Origin: Cladosporium sp. IMV 00045
Lineage: Eukaryota > Ascomycota > Dothideomycetes > Cladosporiales > Cladosporiaceae
NCBI GenBank assembly: GCA_001931905.2
Contig: MSJI02000853.1
Span: forward strand, 62,001-126,000
Length of the DNA: 64,000 nt
Direction of reading: 5' to 3'
Shown here: piece after piece, positions 31,821 through 42,682 of the stretch
Layout: every line of letters begins with the position of its first letter
How positions within the stretch are numbered: position 1 is the first letter of the stretch
Program-made: the position numbers and the translations under genes
Notes under the pieces: generated by a model
What the model was told of the DNA's origin: nothing
Database searches by the model: none
What the model saw: the letters and a program-made list of their open reading frames with translations, nothing else

Positions 31821-32908
31821 CTAAGCCCTGAAAGAGCGGCGAATGTACTGCACCTCGCAGTCCTGCTGGTTGGCTTGGACGGGAGCGCCGTTGTTTGAGT
31901 CAGAGCCCCAAGAATTCTCATGCTGCTGACTCTGCTGGCTGTTGTCGCCGTTGGAGGGTGCACCCCAGGAGTTGCCTTGCTGCTGCTCGTTGCCGTTCTC
32001 AGTGGAGACGCTCTCCTCTTGGGAAGAAGACTCAGAGTTGGAGTTGGAAGATCCGGAAGAGCTAGAGTTGGAAGAAGACGAGGAAGATTCGCCGCCGTTG
32101 ACAACGGTAGCATCGCTGGACCCATCTGCCGAGCCCCACGTGGAGCCACCAGGAATGAGAGCCGGGCCGACAGTGTAAGGGTATTCGGAGACGTCAGTCC
32201 AGATGTTGAACATGACAGCCTCGTCATCGGGCTGAACACCACCGGGAATGCTGATGGTCTCCATATCGGGAAGGGAGTCGACGGTGGAGCCCTCGACCTT
32301 CAGCTGACCGCAAGCGTAATAGTACTCAGCGCCATCCGGGGAGCCCTGAGCGCCGTGAATCGCAACATGCTCGACGCGGACGAGGTACTCGCCGTCGGGA
32401 ATGGTTTCCGGGATCGTGAAAGAGATGCCGGGCTCGCCCCAGGTGCACCAGGCGTCGGTCAGAGCTCCCTCGTTACCAGGGTCGGAGCAGAAGAGAGTGT
32501 CCTGGATCTTGAACCATTCGCCGGAGCCGTCGTCGGACTTGACGTCGTCGGAGAGGGACATGTAGACCTGGGCGGGGCCTGGATTGTCGTTAGTCAGTGC
32601 ACCTGTTTGTGAGAGCATGGGCGTGACATACCAGGGTGCTCGATAGAGTTCATGCCAAAGGCACCGTTGAAGGCAACAGAATCACCCGGGCCGACGGTGT
32701 AGACATCGGTGTTGGCGCCGCTCTCACCACCGGGCTGGCAGCGGAAGTCGTTCTCGAGGATCTCCTGACCCTTGGTGGGCATGTAGCCACGAGTGTGCTC
32801 ACGGATGTAGCCAGTGCCGATCTCTTCACCGTTCACCTCGAGCCTGTCGAAGGTGTAGTGAGCGCGCACAGCGGCGGCGAGAGCGATAATGGAAGCGGTG
32901 GTCTTCAT
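31821..32908 (-). CDS. Secreted AA9 lytic polysaccharide monooxygenase
   Basis: Exons 32908..32632 and 32578..31821, 344 aa. The 53-bp intron (GTATGT, CTAAC, CCAG) falls in the codon for Gly of HPGPAQVYMS. Residues 1-16 are a signal peptide, and cleavage exposes His17 (HYTFDRLEVNG), the first arm of the copper histidine brace. His91 in IEHPG is the second. The conserved RVEHVAIH and EYYYACGQLKV blocks follow, with the axial-Tyr region in the latter. AA9 enzymes oxidatively cleave cellulose or hemicellulose. After residue about 230 there is a long Ser/Asn/Gln/Gly-rich tail with no CBM1, ending in YIRRSFRA. The enzyme is presumably extracellular. Its neighbours on both sides are unrelated. Confidence 0.88.
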
Positions 32909-34717
32909 TTTGGAAGTATGTGTTCTGAGGTGGTTTTTTTGAGGAAAATGTGTGTGAAAGGATTGGGAATCAATCTTCGATCAACGAAGATGAATAACGA
33001 ATGAATGAGTCTGTAACGAGAGAATGTTGCTGAAGGAAATGTACTGAATGTGTTTGCACAATACAACTTACATGCTGCTGGAGAGCGCCCATCTTATACC
33101 GTGACACACAAAGTAGTCAGACGAGCGCTAAGCCAGACTTCTTCCCTGCCCATGTCGATATCCATCTTGGCCACAAAGTCAGATAGTCGGAAACGAGCGT
33201 GAACTCCACTCGCTTGGACTGACTAGGCGCCTTGTCGAATGTACCAAGCGAGCAAAGTGCAAGGCGCCATGTGTTATTGTCAGAGATAGATTTGACAGTC
33301 TTCTCGAAATGGATCAAAATGTGTCCGAGCGAGGTGTTTGGCAGGAGTTTGCGACAGTCGGCTCGCTTGTGGCGTCTCGTCTTTTGTCCACCCCGGACAT
33401 GGTTCTTGACGCCAGTGCGTCTGCGTGGTGGGTCGCTTGCTTGACCGAGGACTCGGCGAGATTGAGGTCGTGTATCTTGGATACGAGATGCAGACTTTGA
33501 TGATCTTGGAGAGAGCTTCCGATTTGGATGCCGCGGCCTTCTGCGAGGGGAGTCAATGTTACAGCACCAGGAGTCAGGAGCTCACACCTGTAGCATTCCC
33601 AATCAATGAACTCGTGCAGTCTTGGGCATCATCTTGTCGCACTCTCAAAGTTTGCGCATTAGCAACAAAATGTCGCTTGCACGGTTCTGACGGCCTTGGC
33701 GTTTCAGGCTCTCTGGCCAGCCATCCACCTCCATCGATTTAGATTGCACCCAAGTCGATGTTCTCTGGTGTTTCCCCACCAAGCGTTCGATCGAGCATTA
33801 GCGATTCCGTGATAGAGTTTTTTTTTTGAGCTTTTTCGGGCGTTCGTCAAGAAGCGTAAAGCGCCATTCGGGTCATCCATAAGGCAGGGGACTGCCGTGT
33901 CGTATTGCTCGTATTGTGGCAAGTCGCTTGCGAATGCGAAGCGTGCTGTTAGACCAGAGAGATTCATCCGTTTCCCAAATTGATGAAATGCGCCTTCCAA
34001 GGTAAAGAGCAGAGAGATTATTGTTGAGAGCCGTGAAAGGGTGGAGACCTCGGCGCGTCTCTACGAAGGATGAAGCGGCCCGTGATTGCCGCTTGTGCTC
34101 ATGGTCGTCAGAAGATGTCTAGACATCTGAAGTTGATGTTCGATAATCTGGCAAGTAGAATGTAATCGCTTTCGACAATACACAAGAAGCAAGTGAAGTC
34201 AAAATAACACCCATCAGCTTGGGTGATAGGGTTAGGGCACACAGTAGGGTTGGTGGTACAGGGCTTTGGGGGTGCAGACTTCACGTCTCAGTTTCCCACG
34301 AGCATCATTGCAGATGTGTATATATACAGTAACTTTCGATGAACAGTCCCGAGGATTAGTCAAGCTTACCAGTGGGCATCGTTAGACGTTGCAAGAGCTA
34401 TCATTGGTTTCAAATACCCACGCGACTCTGCCCGGTCAAAGAGTTCTTGCGCCATACTACGTCGAGTTATTGTTTAGGACATAGAAGGTTCTGATGCCAT
34501 ACACACATTCAAAACGCGTAGACTGGTTAAGAAAGCATATGGTGTATTCTAGGTACTGTTCATTGAAGTTGCTTTACGTTAAAGCAGTGGATGGAGAACA
34601 GAAAAGCTTCACTGCCTCTCCTCGCCTTGTTCAACTTCTCCCTCATTTCGCAATCCACCATAACAAGCGCAACGGTTTCGACGTCGTCCCAATTCAACCC
34701 AGCACAAAGCATCTCCA
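32909..34717. other. Intergenic region of about 1.8 kb
   Basis: The AA9 promoter is on the left. No gene recognised. It contains TAGGGTTAGGG at 34227-34237 plus TAGGGTT at 34245-34251, a short telomere-like trace, and an 11-T run near 33820. Confidence 0.5.
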
Positions 34718-36898
34718 TCAAGCGACGACGAACGTGTTAGCATCCCAATCATACTTCCTCCCCAGCCTACCCGCCAAAAAGAGCAGCTGGTACCCCTCAA
34801 CCTCAGACGCATGCGGCCTGTGCAATGTGATCGGTGTGCCGTTCATTGAAGCCGACGGGGTGAAATGGTACATTGAACCCCAGCGGGGCGTCATGGAGAA
34901 GCCCAAGTCCGCCATCGCGGATTCGAAATCTGCCCATGCCGCGGAACCGCGTGCTTTGGATTTGCAGAAGAGGTTGGCGAAGAAAGACGCTGTTGACGCT
35001 TTCACTGTGAACCGCTGCGGTGGCTCGATCGGTGCAGGCGGGGGGATATCTGGAGGAGCTGCGATGGTGTGGACGGGCGATGTGGCAGGACGTGTCTTCT
35101 CTTTTGTTTTTTGAGGAGTCGGATGCAGATCGACCGAGGATGGTGGATCTGTCGGGAGCGGGACGTACGTCGTTTGCTTGTCGGCTTTGTCCTTTTTGCC
35201 TTTCGCCTGTGTGTACATCTCTTCTAGGTCTCGCAAGGAGTCTTGCACGGTGCCGTCATAGAGAGCCCCCAAGGTTGCTGTTCCCGTTTCTTTGAGAATG
35301 AAGTCATCCAGTGCGGTGACAGCATCGCTAGCTGTCTGCGATTCGAGAAAGTCGTCTGTCTTGGATAGGGAGTCTCCAAAGTCGGCCTCCGCTTTCAGGT
35401 TGCTCAACTTGCCATCCATCTCCTTGGATCGAGCGGTGAATAGAAGCCCAGACTTGCTTGAGGCGGGTACCATGGGAATCGTAGTGGACATATTGTATAT
35501 GAAAGTGACGATGATGACCAGTTCTCCCAGCGCAGCCATCTCCGGGTCGCTGAGTTTCTGCTGGTCTTCTAGGTATAGAGCATGGTGCTCGTCCAGCTTT
35601 TGTATCCATTCCAGGGCGGCGTCAGGGGCAGTATCCGGATGACAGAGTCGAAGGATGTAGTGGAGGTGGGGGTTGGAAACAGTACAGTCTCCTGGCTGTC
35701 CCTTCATAACGATCTTTGACTGACCCGTGGAATTGTTTGTGACGCGCCTGAAACGCTTGCTCGCCATGCGTGGGGTCGGTGCAATCCTGTGCTTGAAGCT
35801 AGCTTGACTCCGACGATACTCGAGGTGACATGCGTTCGAAAGCTCTTGTTTGATGAGGGTTCGTTTGATCTTGTTGGGCGCGTCTTTGAATAGCTGGAGA
35901 AGACGAATGATGTAGTCCCAAATCGCGACGCATTTGACGGTCGTGGTCATGGTGTCGAAGAAGGCTGCATGTATGTCGCGATGCGTGAACGCCGGAATGG
36001 TTCGGCCTCGATCGTCAAAGACGAGCTCTGCGCGACTTGAAAACGTGGCGTTGACACCTTGGTGGAGTACAACCGGCTCTGATCTCAGAAGATGTAGGAA
36101 GTCTTCCAGTGCGGCCTTCGACTCCGTCGCTTGCTCACATAACTCTGTGATGGAGCTCTTGGCTTCGACTTTGAGGTTATAAAGCGCAGCAGACAGTGCT
36201 TTGTTGACACTCGTCTCGGGGGCCTTCTGAGCGATCGTTTCGGATGCTAGGCCAAGTGTTTTTTCTACGACATCATTGAGTAGTCGCAAGAGCGTTGCTT
36301 GTCGGAGTAGAATTGCATTACCGACTCCACACGATGCGATGTAGCGATCGGCATATGCTGGCGGCAGACCTGCAAACAGCTTGGTCGCGTCGTGATGCTC
36401 GAGAGTCCGTCCGTACATTTTGCCGTCGAGAAAAACGACCTTTGCTCCGTCCGGGGCTTGCTGTCTATTCGGGTCTACTGTCCCGTTCATCGCCTTCTCA
36501 ACCGTCTCTCGGTCCCCAAGCGCTCCATCAGCACCGTTGTCAAGCTGATCGGGTAGTGCTGTCAACGCTCGAAACTTGAAGATGTTCAGAAAGTGACTTG
36601 GCTGGGAGCTCATGTCCCGCACGTTGTACTCTGGGATGAGAGCGCAGAATTCCGGATTAGTGCGATCGTAGCGTGTTTTAGGTGGCTGGCTACCGACGCA
36701 AGCCTGTTTAACTGCTTTCTCGCGTTGCTTCTTGGTGAACTTGTGCCAAAGGTTGTCCACCTCCATGCCGACGTTGTGATATTTCTGCGCGAGATCACGA
36801 TGCAACACTTGCGGATCCGGAAAAGCCATCTCTATGACGACCCTGACTTCTTGCAGCGGCATGGTAGCAGTGTGATCTTGACCTGGAGTCTGATTCAT
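34718..36898 (-). CDS. Large hypothetical protein with a HicA-like C-terminal domain
   Basis: A single-exon gene: 726 aa from the ATG at 36898, or 798 aa from 37114. I prefer 36898 (MNQTPGQDHTATM), because the upstream extension is non-conserved in character. Most of the protein is alpha-helical with no recognised domain: PLQEVRVVIEMAFPDPQVL at the start and several Leu/Ala-rich helices. A Pro/Thr/Lys-rich linker covers about the region encoded at 35000-35200. The last 90 residues look like a small alpha/beta domain: WADFESAMADLGFSM, then RWGSMYHFTPS, PITLHRPHASE and GYQLLFLAGRL. The GS-x3-F plus HxPH pattern resembles HicA-type dsRBD-fold RNases as seen at the end of many fungal hypotheticals. 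The catalytic His of bacterial HicA (GSH) is Met here, so RNase activity is doubtful. Confidence 0.6.
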   Translation of the reverse strand: MNQTPGQDHTATMPLQEVRVVIEMAFPDPQVLHRDLAQKYHNVGMEVDNLWHKFTKKQREKAVKQACVGSQPPKTRYDRTNPEFCALIPEYNVRDMSSQPSHFLNIFKFRALTALPDQLDNGADGALGDRETVEKAMNGTVDPNRQQAPDGAKVVFLDGKMYGRTLEHHDATKLFAGLPPAYADRYIASCGVGNAILLRQATLLRLLNDVVEKTLGLASETIAQKAPETSVNKALSAALYNLKVEAKSSITELCEQATESKAALEDFLHLLRSEPVVLHQGVNATFSSRAELVFDDRGRTIPAFTHRDIHAAFFDTMTTTVKCVAIWDYIIRLLQLFKDAPNKIKRTLIKQELSNACHLEYRRSQASFKHRIAPTPRMASKRFRRVTNNSTGQSKIVMKGQPGDCTVSNPHLHYILRLCHPDTAPDAALEWIQKLDEHHALYLEDQQKLSDPEMAALGELVIIVTFIYNMSTTIPMVPASSKSGLLFTARSKEMDGKLSNLKAEADFGDSLSKTDDFLESQTASDAVTALDDFILKETGTATLGALYDGTVQDSLRDLEEMYTQAKGKKDKADKQTTYVPLPTDPPSSVDLHPTPQKTKEKTRPATSPVHTIAAPPDIPPPAPIEPPQRFTVKASTASFFANLFCKSKARGSAAWADFESAMADLGFSMTPRWGSMYHFTPSASMNGTPITLHRPHASEVEGYQLLFLAGRLGRKYDWDANTFVVA

Positions 36899-37114
36899 GT
36901 TGGTGGAGTTGGCTAGGAATCGCGAGGTGTCAATACAACAAAGTGCTTGCTCAGCGGCGTTGAGATGGATGTAGAGGGAAGAGTGTGAGAGGAAGTAGAA
37001 GCTCGCTTGAAAGACACCGTTACGAATTGTGAACTGTAGATTGAAGTGCGCGTTATGTGCAGCGCTAGCACTTCGGTCCTTAGGCAGGCGACATCTGCTG
37101 CGTTCACTGATCAT

Positions 37115-38514
37115 CTAAGGAATGGGGTATGAAACATCACATCTACGGTGGGGTTCCCGGGCATCTGGATGGACAGGTAGATTCCTCGATCAGGCATCAG
37201 CAGAAGCCGCGGATTGCCGCATCCAAGAGTTGTCACGCACCTCCTATCACGTCACACTCTTGTTGATATCGCGTCGCACTCTTGTTGAGATCGCGTCTCA
37301 CTCTCGACGGCCGGACAAATCCAAGGGTATCAGAGCAATTGTTCTGCACCAAAGCATGCATTCTAATGAGTATCGACTGCACGCACGGTCTTTTCATATG
37401 AGGGAATCCTTCGTGGCTTTCTATTATCTGGGCACTGGACAGATGTCAGCGTCGCTAAATCTTTTTCTCGGCGTTGTTTCTTTCGACGAACTAAGACTTA
37501 TTACTGGTTCTCAGCACTGACAAGCGTAATAGAAGCAGTTAGCTTAGGAGTAGATGGATGAATTTCATTGACTAATCACACACCTTTGTTGCCGGACCAC
37601 GTGTGTGTTGGAGATGAAAGAACTTATCGATGCGCTGCCTTTTTGTGATCATTGTCCTAGGATGAACATTTACGACTGATTGATAGCACGCAATGATTAA
37701 CGAGCATATATAACTTATTAAATGTAAATTGTGTCTTTTGACGCGTATCTACCTGACTGCTTGATGTCAATGAAAGCACTCTATGCCATTGTCCTCGACA
37801 TTTTACACTTACAGATGGCAAGCAGCGATGGGCATCTTGCTAACAGTCACTGACTCCATTGATCGATGCGGCACCTTCGATGCCTGATGTCCAAGCACTT
37901 AAGATATGGCAATACATATGCGTTCTTTGCATCCATTTCCCCCAATACTGGTCTTGCTGGCTAACAGCACCGACCAACCTGCTGGGAGACACCAACCTCT
38001 CACTGTTTCGGTCAGTACCCTTTACGTCAAGGTTGACAAGAGTTCGGCATCATCACATCAATGAACACATGTATTTGTGTATTTCAGTGACTGAAAACGG
38101 AATGCTTTTGCTAGAGAAGAACAAAGAAGGAGGCGTGGTGACGTCTGCATAAGCCTAACCCAACGGTCTGGAATGCACTCGGACCAAGGACCGTTGATAG
38201 GCTGTTGCGATAAGGTACAATAGTGGATCATCCCCGCGTCTGTGGAGAGAGGTCGAGTCCAGTCGAGTCCACACGAGGCTGAGCGAGAGCTGATAGATCC
38301 TCGCTGACCTAAACATCACCATCCCACCAGTCCGGTAACCTCAAAATCTACTAATTCAATCGCCAATACCAACATACCCACGCGAAGACACGCGTCTGAA
38401 TCGCAAGCCAGCGACGATTCTGTTTCCCACCGTCGCCAAGCCAGCCGCTGCTGCATACGGCCGAGATCGCGTGACGGCTACTTACACGCCCATTGCCGTT
38501 GGCGGCCGCGCCTC
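37115..38514. other. Divergent intergenic region of 1.4 kb
   Basis: Upstream regions of the HicA-like gene and the PDE gene. It contains a small tandem repeat at 37250-37309 (listed separately). No gene recognised. Confidence 0.5.
37250..37309 (+). repeat. 22-bp tandem repeat, 2.7 copies
   Basis: The unit GTCRCACTCTTGTTGAKATCGC occurs at 37250-37271 and 37272-37293 with two differences. A partial third copy starts GTCTCACTCTCG at 37294. It lies 140-200 bp upstream of the HicA-like gene, so it may be promoter sequence or a simple minisatellite. Confidence 0.8.
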
Positions 38515-40485
38515 ATGAACAACACTGAAGAGCATGGATTCACCTCTTCTGGCGGAGAGTCAGCGTTGCGGCGCAATCTGGACGGCGCCCGAACCACTTC
38601 GTTCGGCGGCGGCAACAGCAACAGCGGCAAGAGAGGGAGAGGCAGTCGTGCCGGTCGCAAACCGGCTCTGCAAGTGATATGCCTAGGCGCGAGCGGCGGA
38701 CCTAGCGAGGAGAGTGTCACTGCCTTCTTGGTACGAAGTGCTGCAACGGAATGGGCGAAAAGTAGCATACTCGCAGTGGACGCCGGCAGCCATTTGGCGC
38801 CGATCACTAGAATCGTCGAGAGAGACTTTGCTCTCACCAAGCAGCAGGCAGACGCAGAGGAAAGACATGAGGCTGCAAAGGGAGTTCAGACGCCTTGCTT
38901 GAGCCAAGATCTCGCGAGGACATCGCTGTCTCCTACACAAGACATGGAGGGAGATACCGAGAGCTCCGATGCTGAAGAAACGCCCAAACCGGAACCCATG
39001 TACATGTCGCATGGGCCATTCACTGGGATGAGACTACCACATGCTTCTGCCAGAGCAAATGCGCTGCATCTGCTGCAGACGTATATCTCGACTTACCTCA
39101 TAACACATCCCCATCTGGACCACATATCTGGATTCGCGATAAACACGGCTGCCTTCCACGCAACCTCTAAGCCAAAGACCCTTGCGGCTTTGCCTGGCAC
39201 TGTTGACGCCGTCAAGCGACATATCTTCAACGACGTCATTTGGCCAAACCTTAGCGACGAAGACGGCGGTGTAGGATTCGTCACTTTCCAACGGTTAAAG
39301 GAAGGTGGTGATCCAATGGTGGGCGAGGGCGAAGGGCGTGGATACATCGACGTCTGTGATGGCTTGGGCGCGAAGGCGTTCAAAGTCAGCCACGGTGTAT
39401 GCACCAAGTCTCCTCCGGCACACCAACACCGTGGCAGCATTCCCAACATTGCAGACACCAATCATGGAGGTTCCGCAGATCTGACTGGCCAAAATCTGGC
39501 GCGTTCTATGTCGCAATACTCTACACCCGGTACTCCCGGACCAACGCCCAGGGCAAGCTTCCACAACAACCAACCGTCTCCGCATATGCATCCGCAGGAA
39601 GGGTCCTGCGTTGTGGACAGTACAGCGTATTTCATCCGGGACAGTGAAACAGGCAGAGAGATCCTCATCTTCGGGGACGTGGAACCGGACTCACTATCAC
39701 TGTCCCCTCGCACCCACTTGATCTGGGCAGAGGCATCTAAAAAGATAGCCAGCGGCTGCCTGACGGGCATTCTCATCGAATGCTCCTACGACGACAGCCA
39801 CTCAGATGAATACCTGTTTGGCCATCTCGCTCCTCGCCACTTAATAACCGAGCTCTGCGCACTTGCATCTTTAGTCCGAGAAGCACGCTTCCAACTCGAA
39901 GCGGAAGACAGGTACATCAAGAAGCGCAAACGCTCCGGCATATCCAGCGGCGAAGTCGCACGCCATGCTGTAGGCGAAAGCGAGCGAAAACGCAGCCGCA
40001 GCCTTGCAGGCCGAACGGTGAGCCAGAACCACCGCCGCCGCAGCGAGCCCGACCATAGCATGCCCGACTCACCTCCGATGCAGGCCTCCACAGGCCCACC
40101 ATCCCCTTCTAATCCCGCCTACCCAACCTCAGACGCAAGCCCCGATGTCCCAATGTCCCCCATGTCAACCTCCCACCCTCACTACCACGCGCAAAACCGC
40201 CCGCACTTCGGACCAAACGGCTTCACCAAAGCGAGCACATTTGACGTGGGCAACCGAACCAATCTCGCACAGGAGACGCCCGCGAACGAAGAACCCTGGG
40301 AGCCGCCTTTGAAGGGCCTGAAAGTGGTGGTCATACACGTCAAAGATACTTTCAAGGACGGACCGCATGTGAGTGAGGTCATTGAGGAGGAACTGAATAA
40401 TTACGAGCGCGCGTTGCAGGAGGATGGGAAGGGGTTGGGGTGTGAGTTTGTTATTTCGAAGGGTGGGGAGGGATATTGGTTTTAA
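38515..40485 (+). CDS. PDE1: Low-affinity 3',5'-cyclic-nucleotide phosphodiesterase (class II)
   Basis: A single exon, 656 aa. It hydrolyses cAMP (and probably cGMP) and so tunes PKA signalling. The class II metallo-beta-lactamase-like signature THPHLDHISGFAIN is at about residues 197-210, with HxHxDH metal ligands. Other family blocks are VICLGASGGPSEESVTAFLVRS, then LAVDAGSH near the N-terminus, FGDVEPDSLSLSPRT with a following LIWAEASKKIASG, and ILIECSYDDSHSDEYLFGHL with LKVVVIHVKDTF near the C-terminus. Low-complexity insertions at about 300-360 and 470-590 (Ser/Pro/His-rich) are typical of filamentous fungi. The N-terminal 40 residues are basic and Gly/Ser-rich. No signal peptide. Confidence 0.88.
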   Translation: MNNTEEHGFTSSGGESALRRNLDGARTTSFGGGNSNSGKRGRGSRAGRKPALQVICLGASGGPSEESVTAFLVRSAATEWAKSSILAVDAGSHLAPITRIVERDFALTKQQADAEERHEAAKGVQTPCLSQDLARTSLSPTQDMEGDTESSDAEETPKPEPMYMSHGPFTGMRLPHASARANALHLLQTYISTYLITHPHLDHISGFAINTAAFHATSKPKTLAALPGTVDAVKRHIFNDVIWPNLSDEDGGVGFVTFQRLKEGGDPMVGEGEGRGYIDVCDGLGAKAFKVSHGVCTKSPPAHQHRGSIPNIADTNHGGSADLTGQNLARSMSQYSTPGTPGPTPRASFHNNQPSPHMHPQEGSCVVDSTAYFIRDSETGREILIFGDVEPDSLSLSPRTHLIWAEASKKIASGCLTGILIECSYDDSHSDEYLFGHLAPRHLITELCALASLVREARFQLEAEDRYIKKRKRSGISSGEVARHAVGESERKRSRSLAGRTVSQNHRRRSEPDHSMPDSPPMQASTGPPSPSNPAYPTSDASPDVPMSPMSTSHPHYHAQNRPHFGPNGFTKASTFDVGNRTNLAQETPANEEPWEPPLKGLKVVVIHVKDTFKDGPHVSEVIEEELNNYERALQEDGKGLGCEFVISKGGEGYWF

Positions 40486-41263
40486 TGTTTTGAGTTTTGG
40501 CTTTTGGTTTGGGGATCCTTTTCTGGATGGCTTTGGAGGGTTCTTTTTAGTACGATGGGACATTCTGGATGAAAAAATTGGGATTGGAGGACGGGAGGAA
40601 GGCCTGGATTGGTTGGGAATGGGATAGGATGGCATGGGGTAGGATGCCTTTCATCTTGGCATTGTGGGCACCTTTTGATGTTTGGGTCTTCTCAGGTTTC
40701 GGACTCTTTTCTCATTTGCACTTCGTCTTGACGATTTCGGGTTTCTGGTTTCCTTGATGGGATAAGCTATGGGCGATGGTGGGAGGCTTGGGTTGATACC
40801 CGGTCGGGTGGTTGGGTGGTTTGGAGGTTTGTCTTTGGTTTTTTGTCATCATTCGTCTTCTTTCAGTCACTTTACCTTCTCGGCTGCTGTGTTAAGTAAA
40901 GATTGTTCGAATCCATCGACAGTTATCGGCTACGTTCTCACATCTTTCTGAAGTGATTGAAGCCTGGTGATTGGGATTTTGCCTGTACCAAAAGAATGCA
41001 TTGCTCCCCACAAGGACTTGGAGATGAGCAAACAACTGCTTCTTTCGATCTGTTTAGGCCCTTGATTACGAAGCTTTTCGGCCTTTCATTGTGAAGAACA
41101 AGAAGGAGTAATAGAAATATTATTGTTTCCTCCGAAGTCGGCCCGGTCAACATTCTAAACATCCATGCCATCGAGCTTTCTCTTATTCTGCTTGTTCATC
41201 CGATCCCATCAGTCAACCCTTGACCATGCATTCCCAGTTACTTTCTTCAGCAAACCATCAATC
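40486..41263. other. Convergent intergenic region
   Basis: The first 350 bases after the PDE stop are G/T-rich, as in a long 3' untranslated region. No gene seen. Confidence 0.5.
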
Positions 41264-42369
41264 TTATGCGTCATACTCATCATCACTATCCGACTGACCA
41301 CCGGAGAATCTGCTTTCGAGCTCCGCTTCAAGCTCCTCCCTCTTTCGCCCTACGTACTCGGGAACAACCACCGCGGTCAGCGGATCTTGTTCGTCATCCA
41401 TCGCGTACTGGAGACCTGAGGTCGAGGAATCGCGGGTCAGCTCTTGTTTGAGCCGTTTGTGCTCAGCGAAAAGCTTTGGAGTCAGCACATGTATGCGGCA
41501 TGTTAGCATCGAGCACTCACCTCAGTTCTGCGGAAGAAGCCTGTGCGGAAGGCAATTCCACTCATGAACAGTACCACGCCGGAGTCCTTTTATTATCAAT
41601 TTTGCGACATGGCAACTCTGGTTTCGGCATGCTCACGTCTTTGTACTTGATCCAGGTCTTGTCAGTCCCTTGCTCCCACCATCGCAACGTAGGGCTAGCC
41701 TGAAGCACATCTGCTACGTTGGCCTGCACGCCAACCGTGGCCGACGATTCTGGGGAATGAAGTACTGAAAGAGCACAGCTCTTCGCAGTGTAGGTCCCGG
41801 TGATCACCCAAAGAGTCCGCTTTTGTTTGGAGAACTCCTCCCAGTCATCAAGAAGCTTACGCATGTTCTGCGGGTCTGTCACCCACGTACAAGCCTTTAG
41901 ATCCCTTGTCAATTGGCTGCACTTGATGTCTCCAGCGGTGATGAGAACTGCTCCCGCGCCTCTCTTTGTGCCGAAACTCATGGTGAAGCCGCCAGAGATA
42001 GGAGCATCAGGAATACTGACTGCATTAACCACAATGCTGCAGCAAGAAGGCCCGGATAGACTTACTTAGCTTTCAGGCTGGCTTCAATGTTCCTCTCCTG
42101 GACGCTCTCGGACAATTTGATGGGCCATTCAATCCCAGCTTGATTATCTGTTGTTATCAGCCTCGTTGGTGGCTTCCATTCCTCATCTCAAGGCTCTTGG
42201 GTTCCACGTTGGCGATGTCTACAATGTTCCTCCAGTGACCACTTTGGTTGAAGTAGCCGCAGCTTCCTGGCTTTATGGAGCTTCCTGGTACCTTGAAGTA
42301 GAGAGCATGTCCCTCTGGATGGTTTCGGAGCTGTCTGGCGTAAACCTCATTCAGATCTGATCCCGACAT
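41264..42369 (-). CDS. Conserved fungal protein of unknown function
   Basis: Five proposed exons: 42369..about 42200, 42147..42066, 42015..41637, 41586..41521 and 41473..41264. The introns after exons 2, 3 and 4 are 50, 50 and 47 bp and phase-consistent. The protein starts VYARQLRNHPEGHALYFKVP followed by GSCGYFNQSGHW, a start I associate with a common ascomycete/basidiomycete family. Next come IPDAPISGGFTMSFGTKRGAGAVLI, a WVITGTYTAKSCALSV strand region and SGIAFRTGFFRRTE. The end is LFAEHKRLKQELTR with an acidic tail. Function unknown. The exon 1/2 junction is unresolved: the acceptor AACAACAG at 42148 needs a phase-1 donor and I see none with a good consensus, so a frameshift is possible. 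It is transcribed away from the caspase-like gene, 313 bp from its ATG. Confidence 0.6.
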
Positions 42370-42682
42370 GGTAAAAATCGCGCCGCTTTCTTTAGTCTTT
42401 CGTTGCCGAGAGATTGAACGAGAATGTGGATCTAGAGTTCTTACTCATGTCGGGCTGAAAGACAGGTCCCCGTTGGCTTGCCGAGGGGCTTGTGGGGTGG
42501 TACATTGCTGCAGAACGGATGTGCATAAGCGAAGGTGCATATGAGTGGCGTTTTCGCAGCCCGAGCTGAGAATCAGCAATGATCACACAAACATCGATAG
42601 CCAAGTCGACATCTCTACACTTCGCTTTCACAATCCACGCTCTAGAATGTTTGCAATGGAGAGAGCTTGAAAAACAGCAAAT
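42370..42682. other. Short divergent intergenic region
   Basis: A 313-bp shared upstream region between the unknown fungal gene (minus) and the caspase-like gene (plus). Co-regulation is possible but not shown. Confidence 0.5.

Noticed and set aside
31920..32612. A 230-codon plus-strand open frame.
   Set aside because: Antisense to the AA9 gene, and its Val/Gly/Leu repeats mirror the Ser/Asn/Gln tail.
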